A DNA stretch of 64,000 nucleotides from Massilia yuzhufengensis (GTDB taxonomy: Bacteria > Pseudomonadota > Gammaproteobacteria > Burkholderiales > Burkholderiaceae_D): NCBI RefSeq assembly GCF_900112225.1, contig NZ_FOLD01000001.1:62001-126000 (forward strand), in the 5' to 3' direction. The stretch's first letter is position 1. Each line of letters opens with the position of its first letter. Position numbers and translations under genes: made by a program. Positions 8,590-17,224 of this stretch are shown here, piece after piece. The notes beneath the pieces were generated by a model. The model was not told the origin of the DNA, ran no database searches, and was given only the letters and a program-made list of their open reading frames with translations.

Positions 8590-9008
8590 GCCTTCGGGTA
8601 CAGGATCATCTGGGTGCAGCGGAACAGGGCGATGGTCTTGCCGCTGTCCTTGTCCGTGACGGTCGCATCCCACACCTGCGTGGTGCGCCCCAGGTGGGCG
8701 GCCGTGGCCACCACCGCGATCGTTCCCTGGCGCGCGGTGCCGAGGTGGTTCGATTTCAGTTCAATCGTGGTGAAGCTGTGCGCGCCCTCCGGCAGGTTGG
8801 CGATGCAGGCGTAGCCGGCTGCCGTATCGGCCAGCGTGACCACCGTGCCTGCGTGCAGGTAGCCATTGGGGGCCAGCAGGAAGGGCTCGACCTTCAGTTC
8901 GGCGGCAACGCGGCCGGGGGCGACTTCGGTGATGCGGATGCCGAGGTGGCCGGGGAGGAAGGACTGGCCGAATGCGTTGAAGGATTCTGGGGTGTGGGGC
9001 GTGGTCAT
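8586..9008 (-). CDS. PaaI family hotdog-fold thioesterase
   Basis: A 140-residue single hotdog domain. The PaaI-type catalytic region NGYLHAGTVVTLADTAAGYA is recognisable, as is the C-terminal strand ATVTDKDSGKTIALFRCTQ. These enzymes hydrolyse acyl-CoA thioesters; the substrate cannot be told here. The ATG at 9008 starts MTTPHTPE; longer upstream reading runs into a REP repeat and is rejected. It overlaps the end of the TlpA-like gene by 4 bases, tail to tail. Confidence 0.82.
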   Translation of the reverse strand: MTTPHTPESFNAFGQSFLPGHLGIRITEVAPGRVAAELKVEPFLLAPNGYLHAGTVVTLADTAAGYACIANLPEGAHSFTTIELKSNHLGTARQGTIAVVATAAHLGRTTQVWDATVTDKDSGKTIALFRCTQMILYPKA

Positions 9009-9075
9009 GGTGTGCTTATGGTGCGAAAAGCGGCATCGTACACTGGGTCGGAGGTTTGCGCTGCGGGTGGGCGAC

Positions 9076-9188
9076 GAACTTGGGTTCCCGCCTTCGCGGG
9101 AACGACGTGCTGAGGGCGCGTGTCGCAAAATATCCTCTGCACGTTAGCTTAAAAACCGTCATTCCCGCGAAGGCGGGAATCCAAGTTC
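9076..9188. repeat. REP-type inverted repeat, 31-bp arms
   Basis: The arms 9076-9106 and 9158-9188 are reverse complements with two mismatches, separated by about 51 bases. Each arm has its own hairpin TTCCCGC-GAAG-GCGGGAA. The core is the widely dispersed intergenic REP type of GC-rich proteobacteria. It separates the thioesterase gene from the helicase gene. Confidence 0.8.
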
Positions 9189-9200
9189 GCACCGCACCCT

Positions 9201-11189
9201 CTAGCGCCTGCGCTTCCCACCCCCACCCTGCTTGTACCCCCCACCCTTCTGCCGCGCCGCCACATTCTGCTGCTGCAAAATCGCATCCACCCGCTCCGAC
9301 GCCTCGCGCGCCAGTTGCTGGGCCTCGGCGATGCTGGGGAAATGCTCCGGTTCGCGATAGCCCAGCCACGCATACGCCGAATACAGCCGGCAGGTGTCTT
9401 CCACCTCCTGCAGGTTCATGTACAACAGGTTCTGCGCATGCGGAGCCAGCTTGGTGATTTTTTTCTTGGCCAGCGACAGCGCCCAGTTCTCCCACGCGCT
9501 TTGCAGCATCGGCACGCGGCTTGAAATCGGCACCAGCGACAGCATGAATTTCTCGGCCACGCTCAAGGGCAGCGTATCGAGCCACTCCGCGCGATCGTTC
9601 TGCTCCTCGGTGATGCGCGGGTAGAAAAAGCCGTCCGGGACGTCGATGTTGTGCACGAAGCGGCGCAGCAGCTTGACCAGCGAGGTCTCGCCCGTTACCG
9701 ACGAAATGCGGTGCAACTGCTCCAGCGAGGGCGCGACTGCGAAGCCGGTGGCGGGAACCGGCGGGATCTTTTCCTTCATCAGCGAGCGCATCACCTCGTG
9801 GGTGTCGTCGTCGTAGCCCGCAACAAAACCCTCTTCGTGCACGCCATAGCGGCCGGCGCGGCCGGCGATCTGCTTGGCCAGCGCGGCCGAGATCTCTTCT
9901 TCCTCGACCCCGTTGTACTTCACCGCGGTAGTCATCACGATACGGGCGATCGGCATGTTCAGGCCCATCGCCAGCGCGTCGGTGCCCACCACGATGTCGG
10001 CCTGGCCTTCGCGGAAGCGTTCGGCCTGGGCGCGCCGCACTTCGGGCGACAGGTTGCCATACACGGTGGCCACCGACAGGCCCTTCTCGGTGATCATGTC
10101 GCGCCAGTTCAAGACCTCGCGCCGCGAGAAGGCGATGACGGCGTCGCCGCGGCGCAGGTTGCCGAGTTTGCGCACCGGGCCCGGCTCCATCGCCAGCGGC
10201 GCCATGCGCTTCAACAGGTGCACTTCGAGCGGCACCTCGAGCCGCTCGGCCAGCGCCTCGATGGCGCGCCGCGCTTCCGGGGCGCCGACCAGGAACACGG
10301 TGGAGGCGGGTGCGCCGCAGACGGCGGCGGTCCAGGCGGCGCCGCGGTCGCGGTCGGCCAGCATCTGGATCTCGTCGATCACCGCCACTTCGACCGGGGT
10401 TTTCGAATCGAGCATCTCGACCGTGCTGGCGACGTGGGTCGAGCCTTCGGCGATGCGGCGCTCTTCGCCGGTGACGAGGCTGACCGCGATTGGTTTACCG
10501 TGCGGGCGCGCGGCTTGCAGGCGTTCGTAGTTCTCCAGCGCCAGCAGGCGCAGTGGCGCGAGGTAGACGCCGCTCTCGGCCTTGGCCAGCGCTTCCATCG
10601 CGCGGTGGGTCTTGCCCGAGTTGGTGGGGCCCAGCAGGGCGATGAACTTGCGCTGCATGCGGCTGGCCACGTCGAAGGAATCCGGGTACTCGGCCAGGTT
10701 GATGCTTTCCTTGGTGCGCGCGGCGTGGCGTTCTTCCTGCTCGCGCTCGGCCGCGTGGGCCAGGCGCTGCGCAATGCGCTGGAACACGTATTCGGCCGGC
10801 TCCGAGGTTTCCAGTTCGGCCAGCACGTCCAGGAACAGCATCGGGTTCCAGCCGAAATCGTCGGCCTCCTCGGCGATGTTGCGGACAAAATCCTCGGCCT
10901 CGGTCTGGAGCTGCTCCAGCGCGTCGGGCGTGGTGCGCTCTTCGAGCAGCTCGCGCCGCGCCCGCAAGTCGAGCTTGCGCCACTTGCTCGGCTTGGCCAG
11001 CACGCCGCGCGAGGGCACCAGCCGGTAGGGCACGCGCAGGCCTTCGTAGCGCACTTCGCCGGAGAAGCGCAGGAAGACGCGGCCTTCCATCTTGACCAGC
11101 TCGATGCCGCGTTCGGCGAAATCGAGTTCGCGTTCGAGGAAGGCGTCGTCGTGCTGGGTGTCGTCGGAAGGGGGTGGGGTGTGGGTCAT
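9201..11189 (-). CDS. SUV3-type DExH-box RNA helicase
   Basis: A 662-residue superfamily 2 helicase. Walker A is GPTNSGKT (187-194), motif II is DEIQ (272-275), motif V lies in GTDALAMGLNMP, and motif VI is QIAGRAGRYG (440-449). GPTNSGKT with DEIQML is the pattern of mitochondrial SUV3 RNA helicases rather than bacterial DEAD proteins. The N-terminal 170 residues are helical and acidic, and the C-terminus ends in a Gly/Lys/Arg tail likely to bind RNA. The role in RNA turnover is inferred. ATG 11189 (MTHTPPP) was chosen because upstream reading lacks homology-like sequence. Confidence 0.87.
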   Translation of the reverse strand: MTHTPPPSDDTQHDDAFLERELDFAERGIELVKMEGRVFLRFSGEVRYEGLRVPYRLVPSRGVLAKPSKWRKLDLRARRELLEERTTPDALEQLQTEAEDFVRNIAEEADDFGWNPMLFLDVLAELETSEPAEYVFQRIAQRLAHAAEREQEERHAARTKESINLAEYPDSFDVASRMQRKFIALLGPTNSGKTHRAMEALAKAESGVYLAPLRLLALENYERLQAARPHGKPIAVSLVTGEERRIAEGSTHVASTVEMLDSKTPVEVAVIDEIQMLADRDRGAAWTAAVCGAPASTVFLVGAPEARRAIEALAERLEVPLEVHLLKRMAPLAMEPGPVRKLGNLRRGDAVIAFSRREVLNWRDMITEKGLSVATVYGNLSPEVRRAQAERFREGQADIVVGTDALAMGLNMPIARIVMTTAVKYNGVEEEEISAALAKQIAGRAGRYGVHEEGFVAGYDDDTHEVMRSLMKEKIPPVPATGFAVAPSLEQLHRISSVTGETSLVKLLRRFVHNIDVPDGFFYPRITEEQNDRAEWLDTLPLSVAEKFMLSLVPISSRVPMLQSAWENWALSLAKKKITKLAPHAQNLLYMNLQEVEDTCRLYSAYAWLGYREPEHFPSIAEAQQLAREASERVDAILQQQNVAARQKGGGYKQGGGGKRRR

Positions 11190-11269
11190 GTTTGCTTGCT
11201 GTGATGTCTGGTTGCCATCAACTATATCGCAGCAAGCGGGGACGCACGGCGCGGGTGCGCAGCCTTGGG

Positions 11270-11674
11270 CTACATGGGTTCTGCGGCCGCCAGCGCGAAG
11301 CCTTCGTCGAGCCAGCCAGTGAGGCCTCCGATCATCAGCTTGACCGGACGTCCCAGCCGGGCCAGCCGCTCGGCGCCGCGGTGGGCGCCGTTGCAGTGCG
11401 GGCCGGCGCAGTAGACGACGAACAGCGTACCTGCGGGATAGTCGCGCAGCTTGGCCTCGACCAGCTTCCCGTACGGCATATGGAGCGCGCCGGGCACATG
11501 GCCCGCTGCGAACTGCGCGGCACTGCGCACGTCGAACAGGACGAAGTCCTGGTTGCCTTCGGCCAGCGCGCCGTGCACGTCGGCGCAATCGGTCTCGTAT
11601 TCGAAGGCGCCGCCGAAGTGGGCGAGCGCACGTTCACTGGGTGCGGCGGGTACGGCGGTCACTGCAGAAGCCAT
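11270..11674 (-). CDS. rhodanese-like domain protein
   Basis: A 134-residue single rhodanese domain. The acidic CH2 motif region FVLFDVRSAAQFAAGHVPGA and the active-site loop YCAGPHCNGAHRGA (Cys89, with a second Cys at 94) are seen. It may carry persulfide sulfur. The ATG at 11674 has AAGGAGAG 6 bases upstream. It is divergent from a GlxA/FtrA-type regulator 91 bases away, so that regulator probably controls it. Confidence 0.88.
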   Translation of the reverse strand: MASAVTAVPAAPSERALAHFGGAFEYETDCADVHGALAEGNQDFVLFDVRSAAQFAAGHVPGALHMPYGKLVEAKLRDYPAGTLFVVYCAGPHCNGAHRGAERLARLGRPVKLMIGGLTGWLDEGFALAAAEPM

Positions 11675-11765
11675 GTCGACTCTCCTTGTTGAAGAGCCTC
11701 CAGTGTGGCCGGACGGGCCGGGCCGCGCCACCCGGGGCGACGACAGAAACTGGTAACATCGCGCC

Positions 11766-12719
11766 ATGCCGCACCATGTCGCCATCCTCGCCTACGACGG
11801 CCTGTGCACCTTCGAATTCGGCTGCGCCGTCGAACTGTTCGCCCTCGAGCGGCCGGAACTCGGCGTGCCGTGGTACAGCCATGCCGTCTGCGCCGCCGAA
11901 CCCGGCCCACTGCGCGCCACCGGGGGCCTGGCGATCCACGTGCCGCACGGCCTGGACGTGCTGGACGCGGCCGACACCATCGTCATCCCCGGCTGGCGCG
12001 ACGTGGCCGAGCCGCCCCCGCCCGCCCTTGCCGACGCCCTGCTGCGCGCCCACGCGCGCGGCGCGCGCATCGCCACCATCTGTTCCGGCACCTTCGTGCT
12101 GGCCCACGCCGGCCTGCTGGACGGCCGCAAGGCCACCACCCACTGGCGCTACCTCGACCGGCTGGCGCAGGACTTCCCGCTGGTAGACGTGCAGCAGGGC
12201 GTGCTGTATGCGCAGGACGAACGCATCGTTACCTCGGCCGGCTCGGCGGCGGGCCTGGACATGCTGCTGCACCTGGTGCGCAGCGACTATGGTGTGGATG
12301 TGGCCGGCCGCGTGGCCCAGCGCCTGGTGATTCCCGCCCACCGCGACGGCGACCAGGCGCAGCTGGTGGCGCGGCCCCTGCCGTCGCTGGGAGAAAACAG
12401 CATCGCGCACCTGATGGACTGGGTGCGCGAGAACCTGCGTGCCGAGCATACGGTGGCCTCGATGGCGATCCAGGCCAGGATGGGCACGCGCAGCTTCCAG
12501 CGCCATTTCAAGGACCGTACCGGCCAGACGCCGCTGGCCTGGCTGGTGCGCGAACGGGTCACGCTGGCGGCGCAGATCCTGGAAACGCGCCCCAGCCTGG
12601 CAATCGACGCGATCGCCGACCTGGCGGGACTGGGCTCGGTGGAATCGCTGCGGCGCCACTTCCGCACGCACGGGATGCCGTCGCCCGCGCGCTACCGCCG
12701 CCTAAGCAGCACGCGCTAG
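11766..12719 (+). CDS. ftrA: GlxA/FtrA-family AraC-type transcriptional regulator
   Basis: A 317-residue two-domain regulator. Residues about 1-190 form a DJ-1/PfpI-like domain (VAILAYDGLCTFEFGCAVEL, and ICSGTFVLAHAGLLDG with the nucleophile-elbow cysteine). Residues about 215-315 form an AraC-type double helix-turn-helix (MGTRSFQRHFKDRTGQTPLA, then SLRRHFRTHGMPSPARYR). The opening resembles proteins named FtrA; the symbol rests on that resemblance. Divergence from a rhodanese gene suggests local control. Confidence 0.82.
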   Translation: MPHHVAILAYDGLCTFEFGCAVELFALERPELGVPWYSHAVCAAEPGPLRATGGLAIHVPHGLDVLDAADTIVIPGWRDVAEPPPPALADALLRAHARGARIATICSGTFVLAHAGLLDGRKATTHWRYLDRLAQDFPLVDVQQGVLYAQDERIVTSAGSAAGLDMLLHLVRSDYGVDVAGRVAQRLVIPAHRDGDQAQLVARPLPSLGENSIAHLMDWVRENLRAEHTVASMAIQARMGTRSFQRHFKDRTGQTPLAWLVRERVTLAAQILETRPSLAIDAIADLAGLGSVESLRRHFRTHGMPSPARYRRLSSTR

Positions 12720-12725
12720 GCCGGC

Positions 12726-12767
12726 AAAAACAAACCGGCCGGCGCCGCGTGCTGCGGGGCCGGCCGG
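12726..12767 (-). terminator. rho-independent terminator after lipA
   Basis: The minus strand forms a long GC stem (12735-12743 with 12759-12767, extended inside) followed by a T-rich tract reading TTTGTTTTT. It lies 20 bases downstream of the lipA stop. Confidence 0.7.
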
Positions 12768-12787
12768 CGTGGAAGACGAAGGACGCG

Positions 12788-13804
12788 TTACGCGGCAACG
12801 CCCGCGTTGTGCGCCTGCTCGTCGGCGTGGTACGACGATCGCACCATCGCGCCGACTGCCGCGTGCACGAAGCCCATCTCGTAGGCGGCTTCCTCGAACT
12901 TCTTGAACTGGTCCGGGTGCACGTAGCGGCGCACCGGCAGGTGGGAGTTCGACGGCGCCAGGTACTGGCCGATGGTCAGCATGTCGATGTCGTGCTCGCG
13001 CATGTCGCGCATGACCTGCAGGATCTCTTCGTCGGTCTCGCCCAGGCCCACCATGATGCCCGACTTGGTGACCGCGCTCGGATACATCTTCTTGAAGTCG
13101 CGCAGCAGCACCAGCGAGTGGGTGTAGTCGGCGCCCGGGCGCGCTTCCTTGTACAGGCGCGGCACGGTTTCCAGGTTGTGGTTCATGACGTCCGGCAGGC
13201 CGTCGGCGAAGATGTCCAGGGCCTTTTGCAGGCGGCCGCGGAAATCGGGCACCAGCACTTCGATCTTGGTGCTTGGCGACAGCGCGCGGGTCTTCTGGAT
13301 GCACTCGACGAAATGGCCGGCGCCGCCGTCGCGCAGGTCGTCGCGGTCCACCGAGGTGATCACGACATACGACAGGCGCAGGTCGGCGATGGTCTTGGCC
13401 AGGTTGCCCGGCTCGTTGACGTCCAGCGGATCGGGACGGCCGTGGCCGACGTCGCAGAACGGGCAGCGGCGGGTGCACTTGTCGCCCATGATCATGAAGG
13501 TTGCGGTGCCCTTGCCGAAGCATTCGCCGATGTTCGGGCAGCTGGCTTCCTCGCACACCGTCACCAGGTTGTTGGCGCGCAGGATGTCCTTGATCTCGTA
13601 GAAGCGCGACGATGCGGTCGCGGCCTTCACGCGGATCCAGTCCGGCTTTTTCAGGCGCTCGCCATCGGCGATCGGGATGATCTTGATCGGGATGCGCGAG
13701 GTCTTGCTGGCGCCTTTTTGCTTGTCGCTGGCGTTGTAGGCGGGGACTGCGGTGCCGGTATCGGTATCGGTGGTCATTTGGGTCGTGCCCTGGCGGGCTT
13801 CCAT
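12788..13804 (-). CDS. lipA: lipoyl synthase
   Basis: A 338-residue radical SAM enzyme that inserts two sulfurs into octanoyl groups. The auxiliary cluster cysteines are Cys84, Cys89 and Cys95 ([12 protein letters not shown]), and the radical SAM cluster cysteines are Cys110, Cys114 and Cys117 (CTRRCPFC). The ATG at 13804 abuts the lipB stop; an alternative ATG at 13777 (MTTDTDTG) has a slightly better purine-rich stretch upstream and would remove nine residues. Cytoplasmic; it acts after LipB in the same operon. Confidence 0.96.
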   Translation of the reverse strand: MEARQGTTQMTTDTDTGTAVPAYNASDKQKGASKTSRIPIKIIPIADGERLKKPDWIRVKAATASSRFYEIKDILRANNLVTVCEEASCPNIGECFGKGTATFMIMGDKCTRRCPFCDVGHGRPDPLDVNEPGNLAKTIADLRLSYVVITSVDRDDLRDGGAGHFVECIQKTRALSPSTKIEVLVPDFRGRLQKALDIFADGLPDVMNHNLETVPRLYKEARPGADYTHSLVLLRDFKKMYPSAVTKSGIMVGLGETDEEILQVMRDMREHDIDMLTIGQYLAPSNSHLPVRRYVHPDQFKKFEEAAYEMGFVHAAVGAMVRSSYHADEQAHNAGVAA

Positions 13805-14494
13805 TCAGAGGTTGTTCGTTGCCGGCTCGGCCGCTTCGGCCGATACCAGTTGGCGCGCCAACTCGCGCGCCAGCGCCTGCTGGACATCCTCCAGCGGGGC
13901 TTCCACTCCCATCGTACGCATGTCGACCGTGGCCAGGCCGGCGTATCCACACGGGTTGATCCAGGTGAACGGGGCCAGGTCCATCGCCACGTTCAGCGAC
14001 ACGCCATGGTAGGTGCAGCCGTTGCCGCGCACCTTGAGGCCGAGGGCGGCGATCTTCGCGCCCTTGCGCGGACCATCCGCCATGTAGATGCCAGGCGCCC
14101 CGGCCACGCGTTCGCCCGCGAGATTATACGCCGCCAGCACGTCGATGACCGCCTGTTCGATTTTCGCCACAAACTGGCGCGCATACAGCTTGCCGCCCGG
14201 TTTGTTGCGGCGCAGGTCCATCAAGAGGTAGATCACGACCTGGCCGGGGCCGTGGTAGGTCACCTCGCCGCCGCGGTCGGTCTGGACCACCGGCACGCCA
14301 TGGGGAGCCAGCACGTGGCCTTTGTCGGCGCCCAGGCCCAGCGTGAACACAGGGGGATGCTCGACGATCCACAGTTCGTCCGGGGTGTCGGGCGTGCGCG
14401 CGTCGGTAAAGGCGCGCATGGCGGCGAAGGTCGGTTCGTAGTCGGCGCGGCCTAGCTCACGGATGAGCGGCTGGGCGGGACGGGTCGAGGGCAT
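13805..14494 (-). CDS. lipB: octanoyl-[acyl-carrier-protein]:protein octanoyltransferase
   Basis: A 229-residue enzyme that moves octanoate from acyl carrier protein to lipoyl domains. The signature [12 protein letters not shown] is at 74-85, with the likely catalytic Lys147 (GAKIAALG) and Cys182 (NPCGYAG). It lies 84 bases downstream of ybeD and its stop touches the lipA start, giving the classic ybeD-lipB-lipA order. Confidence 0.96.
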   Translation of the reverse strand: MPSTRPAQPLIRELGRADYEPTFAAMRAFTDARTPDTPDELWIVEHPPVFTLGLGADKGHVLAPHGVPVVQTDRGGEVTYHGPGQVVIYLLMDLRRNKPGGKLYARQFVAKIEQAVIDVLAAYNLAGERVAGAPGIYMADGPRKGAKIAALGLKVRGNGCTYHGVSLNVAMDLAPFTWINPCGYAGLATVDMRTMGVEAPLEDVQQALARELARQLVSAEAAEPATNNL

Positions 14495-14578
14495 GGGTAT
14501 CAGGCGGGAATATGAACAGCCCTGTCATTATAAGCCAGCGCGAAGTCCCGCGCTCACAGGGCCCAGCCCACCGTTGCT

Positions 14579-14845
14579 TTACAGCACCATCTTGACCATT
14601 GGGTGGGACGACAGGGCGCGGTAGACGTCATCGAGCATCTCGCGGCTGGTCACGCGCACGGTGACGGTCAGGCCGGTGTAATTGCCCTTGGCCGAAGGAC
14701 GGGTTTCGATCGTGGCGGCATCGAACGCCAGATCGAACTGGCGCACGACCTCGATGATGGTCGGGGCGAAATCGATGTGCGTCGGCCCCATCACCTTGAT
14801 CGGGAAGTCGCTCGGGTATTCGATGAGGGAGTCTTTCGGGTCCAT
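14579..14845 (-). CDS. ybeD: YbeD family DUF493 protein
   Basis: An 88-residue ferredoxin-like alpha/beta protein of the DUF493 family (DSLIEYPSDFPIKVMGPTH near the start, YTGLTVTVRV in the middle, HPMVKMVL at the end). Its biochemical role is unsettled; in many proteobacteria it precedes lipB, as here. The length is typical. Confidence 0.93.
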   Translation of the reverse strand: MDPKDSLIEYPSDFPIKVMGPTHIDFAPTIIEVVRQFDLAFDAATIETRPSAKGNYTGLTVTVRVTSREMLDDVYRALSSHPMVKMVL

Positions 14846-14902
14846 GGCATTCGTCCTGTGTAAAGCGGCATTGTAGCCGTTCTACATGGTGCTGCGCTGG
14901 CG

Positions 14903-14933
14903 AAAAAAAAGAGGCCGGCACTATGGCCGGCCT
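14903..14933 (-). terminator. orphan rho-independent terminator upstream of ybeD
   Basis: The minus strand reads AGGCCGGC, a six-base loop, GCCGGCCT, then eight T residues. It lies just before the ybeD promoter region and does not follow any protein gene closely, since the next gene upstream has its own terminator at 15126-15154. Confidence 0.75.
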
Positions 14934-15030
14934 GAACTATTTCTGTGAACTGGAGAAATAGCGGGACATGGGGGCCGCTCGGAGCAGCGCTGCTGCCTGC
15001 GAGCGAGTGATGCCACTTTAGCCGGATGAA
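14903..15030 (-). ncRNA. candidate small RNA ending at an orphan terminator
   Basis: The 314-base space between ybeD and the FecR/DUF6600 gene holds no convincing protein gene. On the minus strand it has a strong terminator hairpin (14912-14933), a second hairpin directly before it (14937-14944 with 14954-14961, CTATTTCT with AGAAATAG), and a perfect 12-base dyad at 14983-14994. Stacked hairpins ending in a T-run are typical of small regulatory RNAs. The 5' end is a guess and no promoter was clear. Confidence 0.3.
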
Positions 15031-15125
15031 GTCCACCCTGCGAGCGGAATGTGACGAACGGCGGATTGCGGCGACAGGCGTCGGGAAGTGCGGAATGAAC
15101 GGCGTCACGGCGTCGCGCGCCCATG

Positions 15126-15154
15126 AAAAAGGGCCGGATGGTTGGTCCGGCCCT
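15126..15154 (-). terminator. terminator of the FecR/DUF6600 gene
   Basis: The minus strand forms AGGGCCGGA, a seven-base loop, TCCGGCCCT, followed by five T residues. It begins 5 bases after the stop codon at 15160. Confidence 0.8.
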
Positions 15155-15159
15155 GGCTG

Positions 15160-17079
15160 TCACTTTTCGCGCTGCGCCCTGCCACCGCCGTCTTCATTCT
15201 CGAAGCGGCGCTCGGCCCGGGCCCGTCCCGGCGAGGGCGCCGCCTGGGCGGGCTGGGGCGGCGGAGCCGCCATCACGCGTGGCGGCGGCGTGAACGACTC
15301 GCGCGGCGGCTGGGCGACCGGTGCAGCCTGGGGCTGCTGCTGCACCTGCTGCTGCTGCGGCATCGCCACCATCGGCTGGCCGCGCTCGCGACGGCCGTCG
15401 AAACGTTCACCGCGCTCGCCACGCTCGCCGCGATCGCCACGTGCGCGGCGCTCATCGTCGCCGCCCGGGTTCCAGTTGCGCTGCGGACGCTCGGGCTGCT
15501 GCGCCACCGGCGCCGGTGGCGGCGTGCTGACGGCGCCCGGCTGGAACTGCACCTGGCCCGGGGTGGCGACTGGCGCTGGCGCCGGCGCACGCGGCGCCGG
15601 GTTGGTCGCCAGCACCGGCGGACGCTGGCCGCGGTCAGTGCGCCCGAAGCGGTCGCCGTCGCGGCTGCGGTCGTCGCGGTCGACCCGGTTCGGGATGCCG
15701 TCGCCGTCGCGGTCGGCGTCGATGCGGTTCGGGATGCCGTCACGGTCGCTGTCGCGGCGCACGCTGCGCTCGCGCCAGCCCTGCGGCGGCGGCGGCGCGG
15801 CGCCATTCGCGTTCGGCACGGCCTGCGGCACGCTGGTCGCGCGCGGCACGTTGGAGACCACGACCGGTCCGCGCTGGCCGAAGTTGGCATGCGGGACCAC
15901 GGTCAGGCCGCGCTGGCGGTAATCCGGACGGCCGTCGCGGTCGCGGTCGCGGTCGCGGTCGCGATTGTCGTCGCGGCGGCCGTCGCCGCGGCGGTCGCGC
16001 CAGGTGTTCAGGCGGCGCAGGCGTTCGTCCGACAGGCGGTAGCCCGGCACGAAGTGGTCGCGCGGGCCGAGCGGATACCAGCCGGTGGCCGGGCGCGAGC
16101 CGTGCAGGTTGAAATTGACGTTCCAGCCGCTGCCGCCGACCCAGCCCACCAGCGCCGGCGCCCACACCGGGCGGCGTCCCACCTGGCCCGGCGCCCAGGC
16201 CCAGCGGTTCCGGACCTGCACCCAGCGGCCATAGTGGAAGGGCGCATAGCCCCAGGACGCGTTGTCGACCCAGGTCCAGCCCCAAGGCGCCACCCAGGTC
16301 CAGCGCCCGTCGCGGTAGGGCACCCAGCCTGCGCTCACGCTGGGGGTCCACAGCGGGCCGTATTCGAGGTCGTCCTGCCAGGTGCCGTGGCGGTCCAGTT
16401 CTTCGTAGCCGGTCATTTCGGTGGTGACGTAGCGCGCCGAGCGCGAGCCGTCGATGTCGCGGTCGCGGCCCAGGGCCCAGTCGTCGAAACCGTCGCGGCT
16501 GGCCTGCAGGGTGCGCACGTCGTCGTCGCGCAGTTCGGCGCTGCGGCCGGCGCGGATCGTCAGGCTGGCGCCGCCACCGTCGACCTGCGCTTCGCCGTCG
16601 AACACGCTCACCACGCTGGTGTCGCGCACGCGCTCGGCGTCCACCCGCAGGCGGCCGGGCTTGAGCATGCGCACGCGGCCCTGCGGCGTGACCAGTTCGA
16701 ATTCCGGCAGCACTTCTTCGCTCAGGATGCGGATACTGGCGCTGCCGTAGTGCAGGCGCAGGCGGATGCTGTCGTCATCGAGCTCGGTGACTTCCAGCGA
16801 GCTGTCGCCGTCGACGTGGATCGCGGTGGATCCGATGCGCAGCTCGGTGCGCGCGCGCGGCTCGGTGGTAATCAGATTGCGGGTGGTGACCGGCCAGTTG
16901 ACCAGTGCTTCCGTGGCGGTATCGCCCACGTCGGTGCCGATGCTCACCTTGCCCTGGATGAGCGAGATCCGGCCAACCCGGCCGGGCGGCTCGGTGTCCA
17001 GCGTGTCCTGCGCCAGCGCGGCAGTGGATAGAGCCGCGAGCGCGAGCATCACGGCGGTCTTGGCGATACGGTTGTTCAT
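15160..17079 (-). CDS. secreted FecR-domain/DUF6600 protein with calcium-binding-type repeats
   Basis: A 639-residue exported protein. After a signal peptide (cleavage near ALAQ, residue 24) come a FecR-like domain (about 35-165) and a tryptophan-rich DUF6600 stretch (about 205-310) with repeated W-P-Y and W-V-P segments. Then follows a highly charged, low-complexity tail: Arg/Asp runs, two thrombospondin type-3-like units (DSDRDGIPNRID and DRDGDGIPNRVD) and Pro/Gln-rich sequence. Type-3 repeats usually bind calcium. A five-copy GTCGCG hexamer at 15934-15963 encodes part of the Arg-Asp run and could change length by slippage. Function unknown; cell-surface location inferred. GGAG lies 7 bases before the ATG. 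Confidence 0.85.
   Translation of the reverse strand: MNNRIAKTAVMLALAALSTAALAQDTLDTEPPGRVGRISLIQGKVSIGTDVGDTATEALVNWPVTTRNLITTEPRARTELRIGSTAIHVDGDSSLEVTELDDDSIRLRLHYGSASIRILSEEVLPEFELVTPQGRVRMLKPGRLRVDAERVRDTSVVSVFDGEAQVDGGGASLTIRAGRSAELRDDDVRTLQASRDGFDDWALGRDRDIDGSRSARYVTTEMTGYEELDRHGTWQDDLEYGPLWTPSVSAGWVPYRDGRWTWVAPWGWTWVDNASWGYAPFHYGRWVQVRNRWAWAPGQVGRRPVWAPALVGWVGGSGWNVNFNLHGSRPATGWYPLGPRDHFVPGYRLSDERLRRLNTWRDRRGDGRRDDNRDRDRDRDRDGRPDYRQRGLTVVPHANFGQRGPVVVSNVPRATSVPQAVPNANGAAPPPPQGWRERSVRRDSDRDGIPNRIDADRDGDGIPNRVDRDDRSRDGDRFGRTDRGQRPPVLATNPAPRAPAPAPVATPGQVQFQPGAVSTPPPAPVAQQPERPQRNWNPGGDDERRARGDRGERGERGERFDGRRERGQPMVAMPQQQQVQQQPQAAPVAQPPRESFTPPPRVMAAPPPQPAQAAPSPGRARAERRFENEDGGGRAQREK
15934..15963. 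repeat. in-frame hexamer microsatellite (GTCGCG)5
   Basis: Five tandem GTCGCG units inside the FecR/DUF6600 gene encode alternating Arg and Asp on the minus strand. Changes by whole units keep the frame. Confidence 0.8.
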
Positions 17080-17224
17080 GTTGGGCTCCGGCAGGAACGT
17101 GGACGGGGGACTGCTAGCAGATTAAACGCACGAGCGGTTTTTCCGACTACGCAACTTACAGAAAGTTGCAACTGCCGGGTAACGGATACATCCAGCTAAC
17201 GCCGGACTCGTGCTCCTACGGCAT

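Noticed and set aside
11705..14455. Very long open frame on the plus strand (over 900 codons) antisense to the lipoate genes
   Set aside because: It covers lipA, lipB and the regulator gene, and its translation is Arg/Ala/His-rich without domains. It is the usual by-product of GC-rich codon use.
15934..15963. Short tandem repeat considered as a CRISPR-like array
   Set aside because: It is a continuous hexamer repeat inside a gene, without spacers. No CRISPR array is present in the window.
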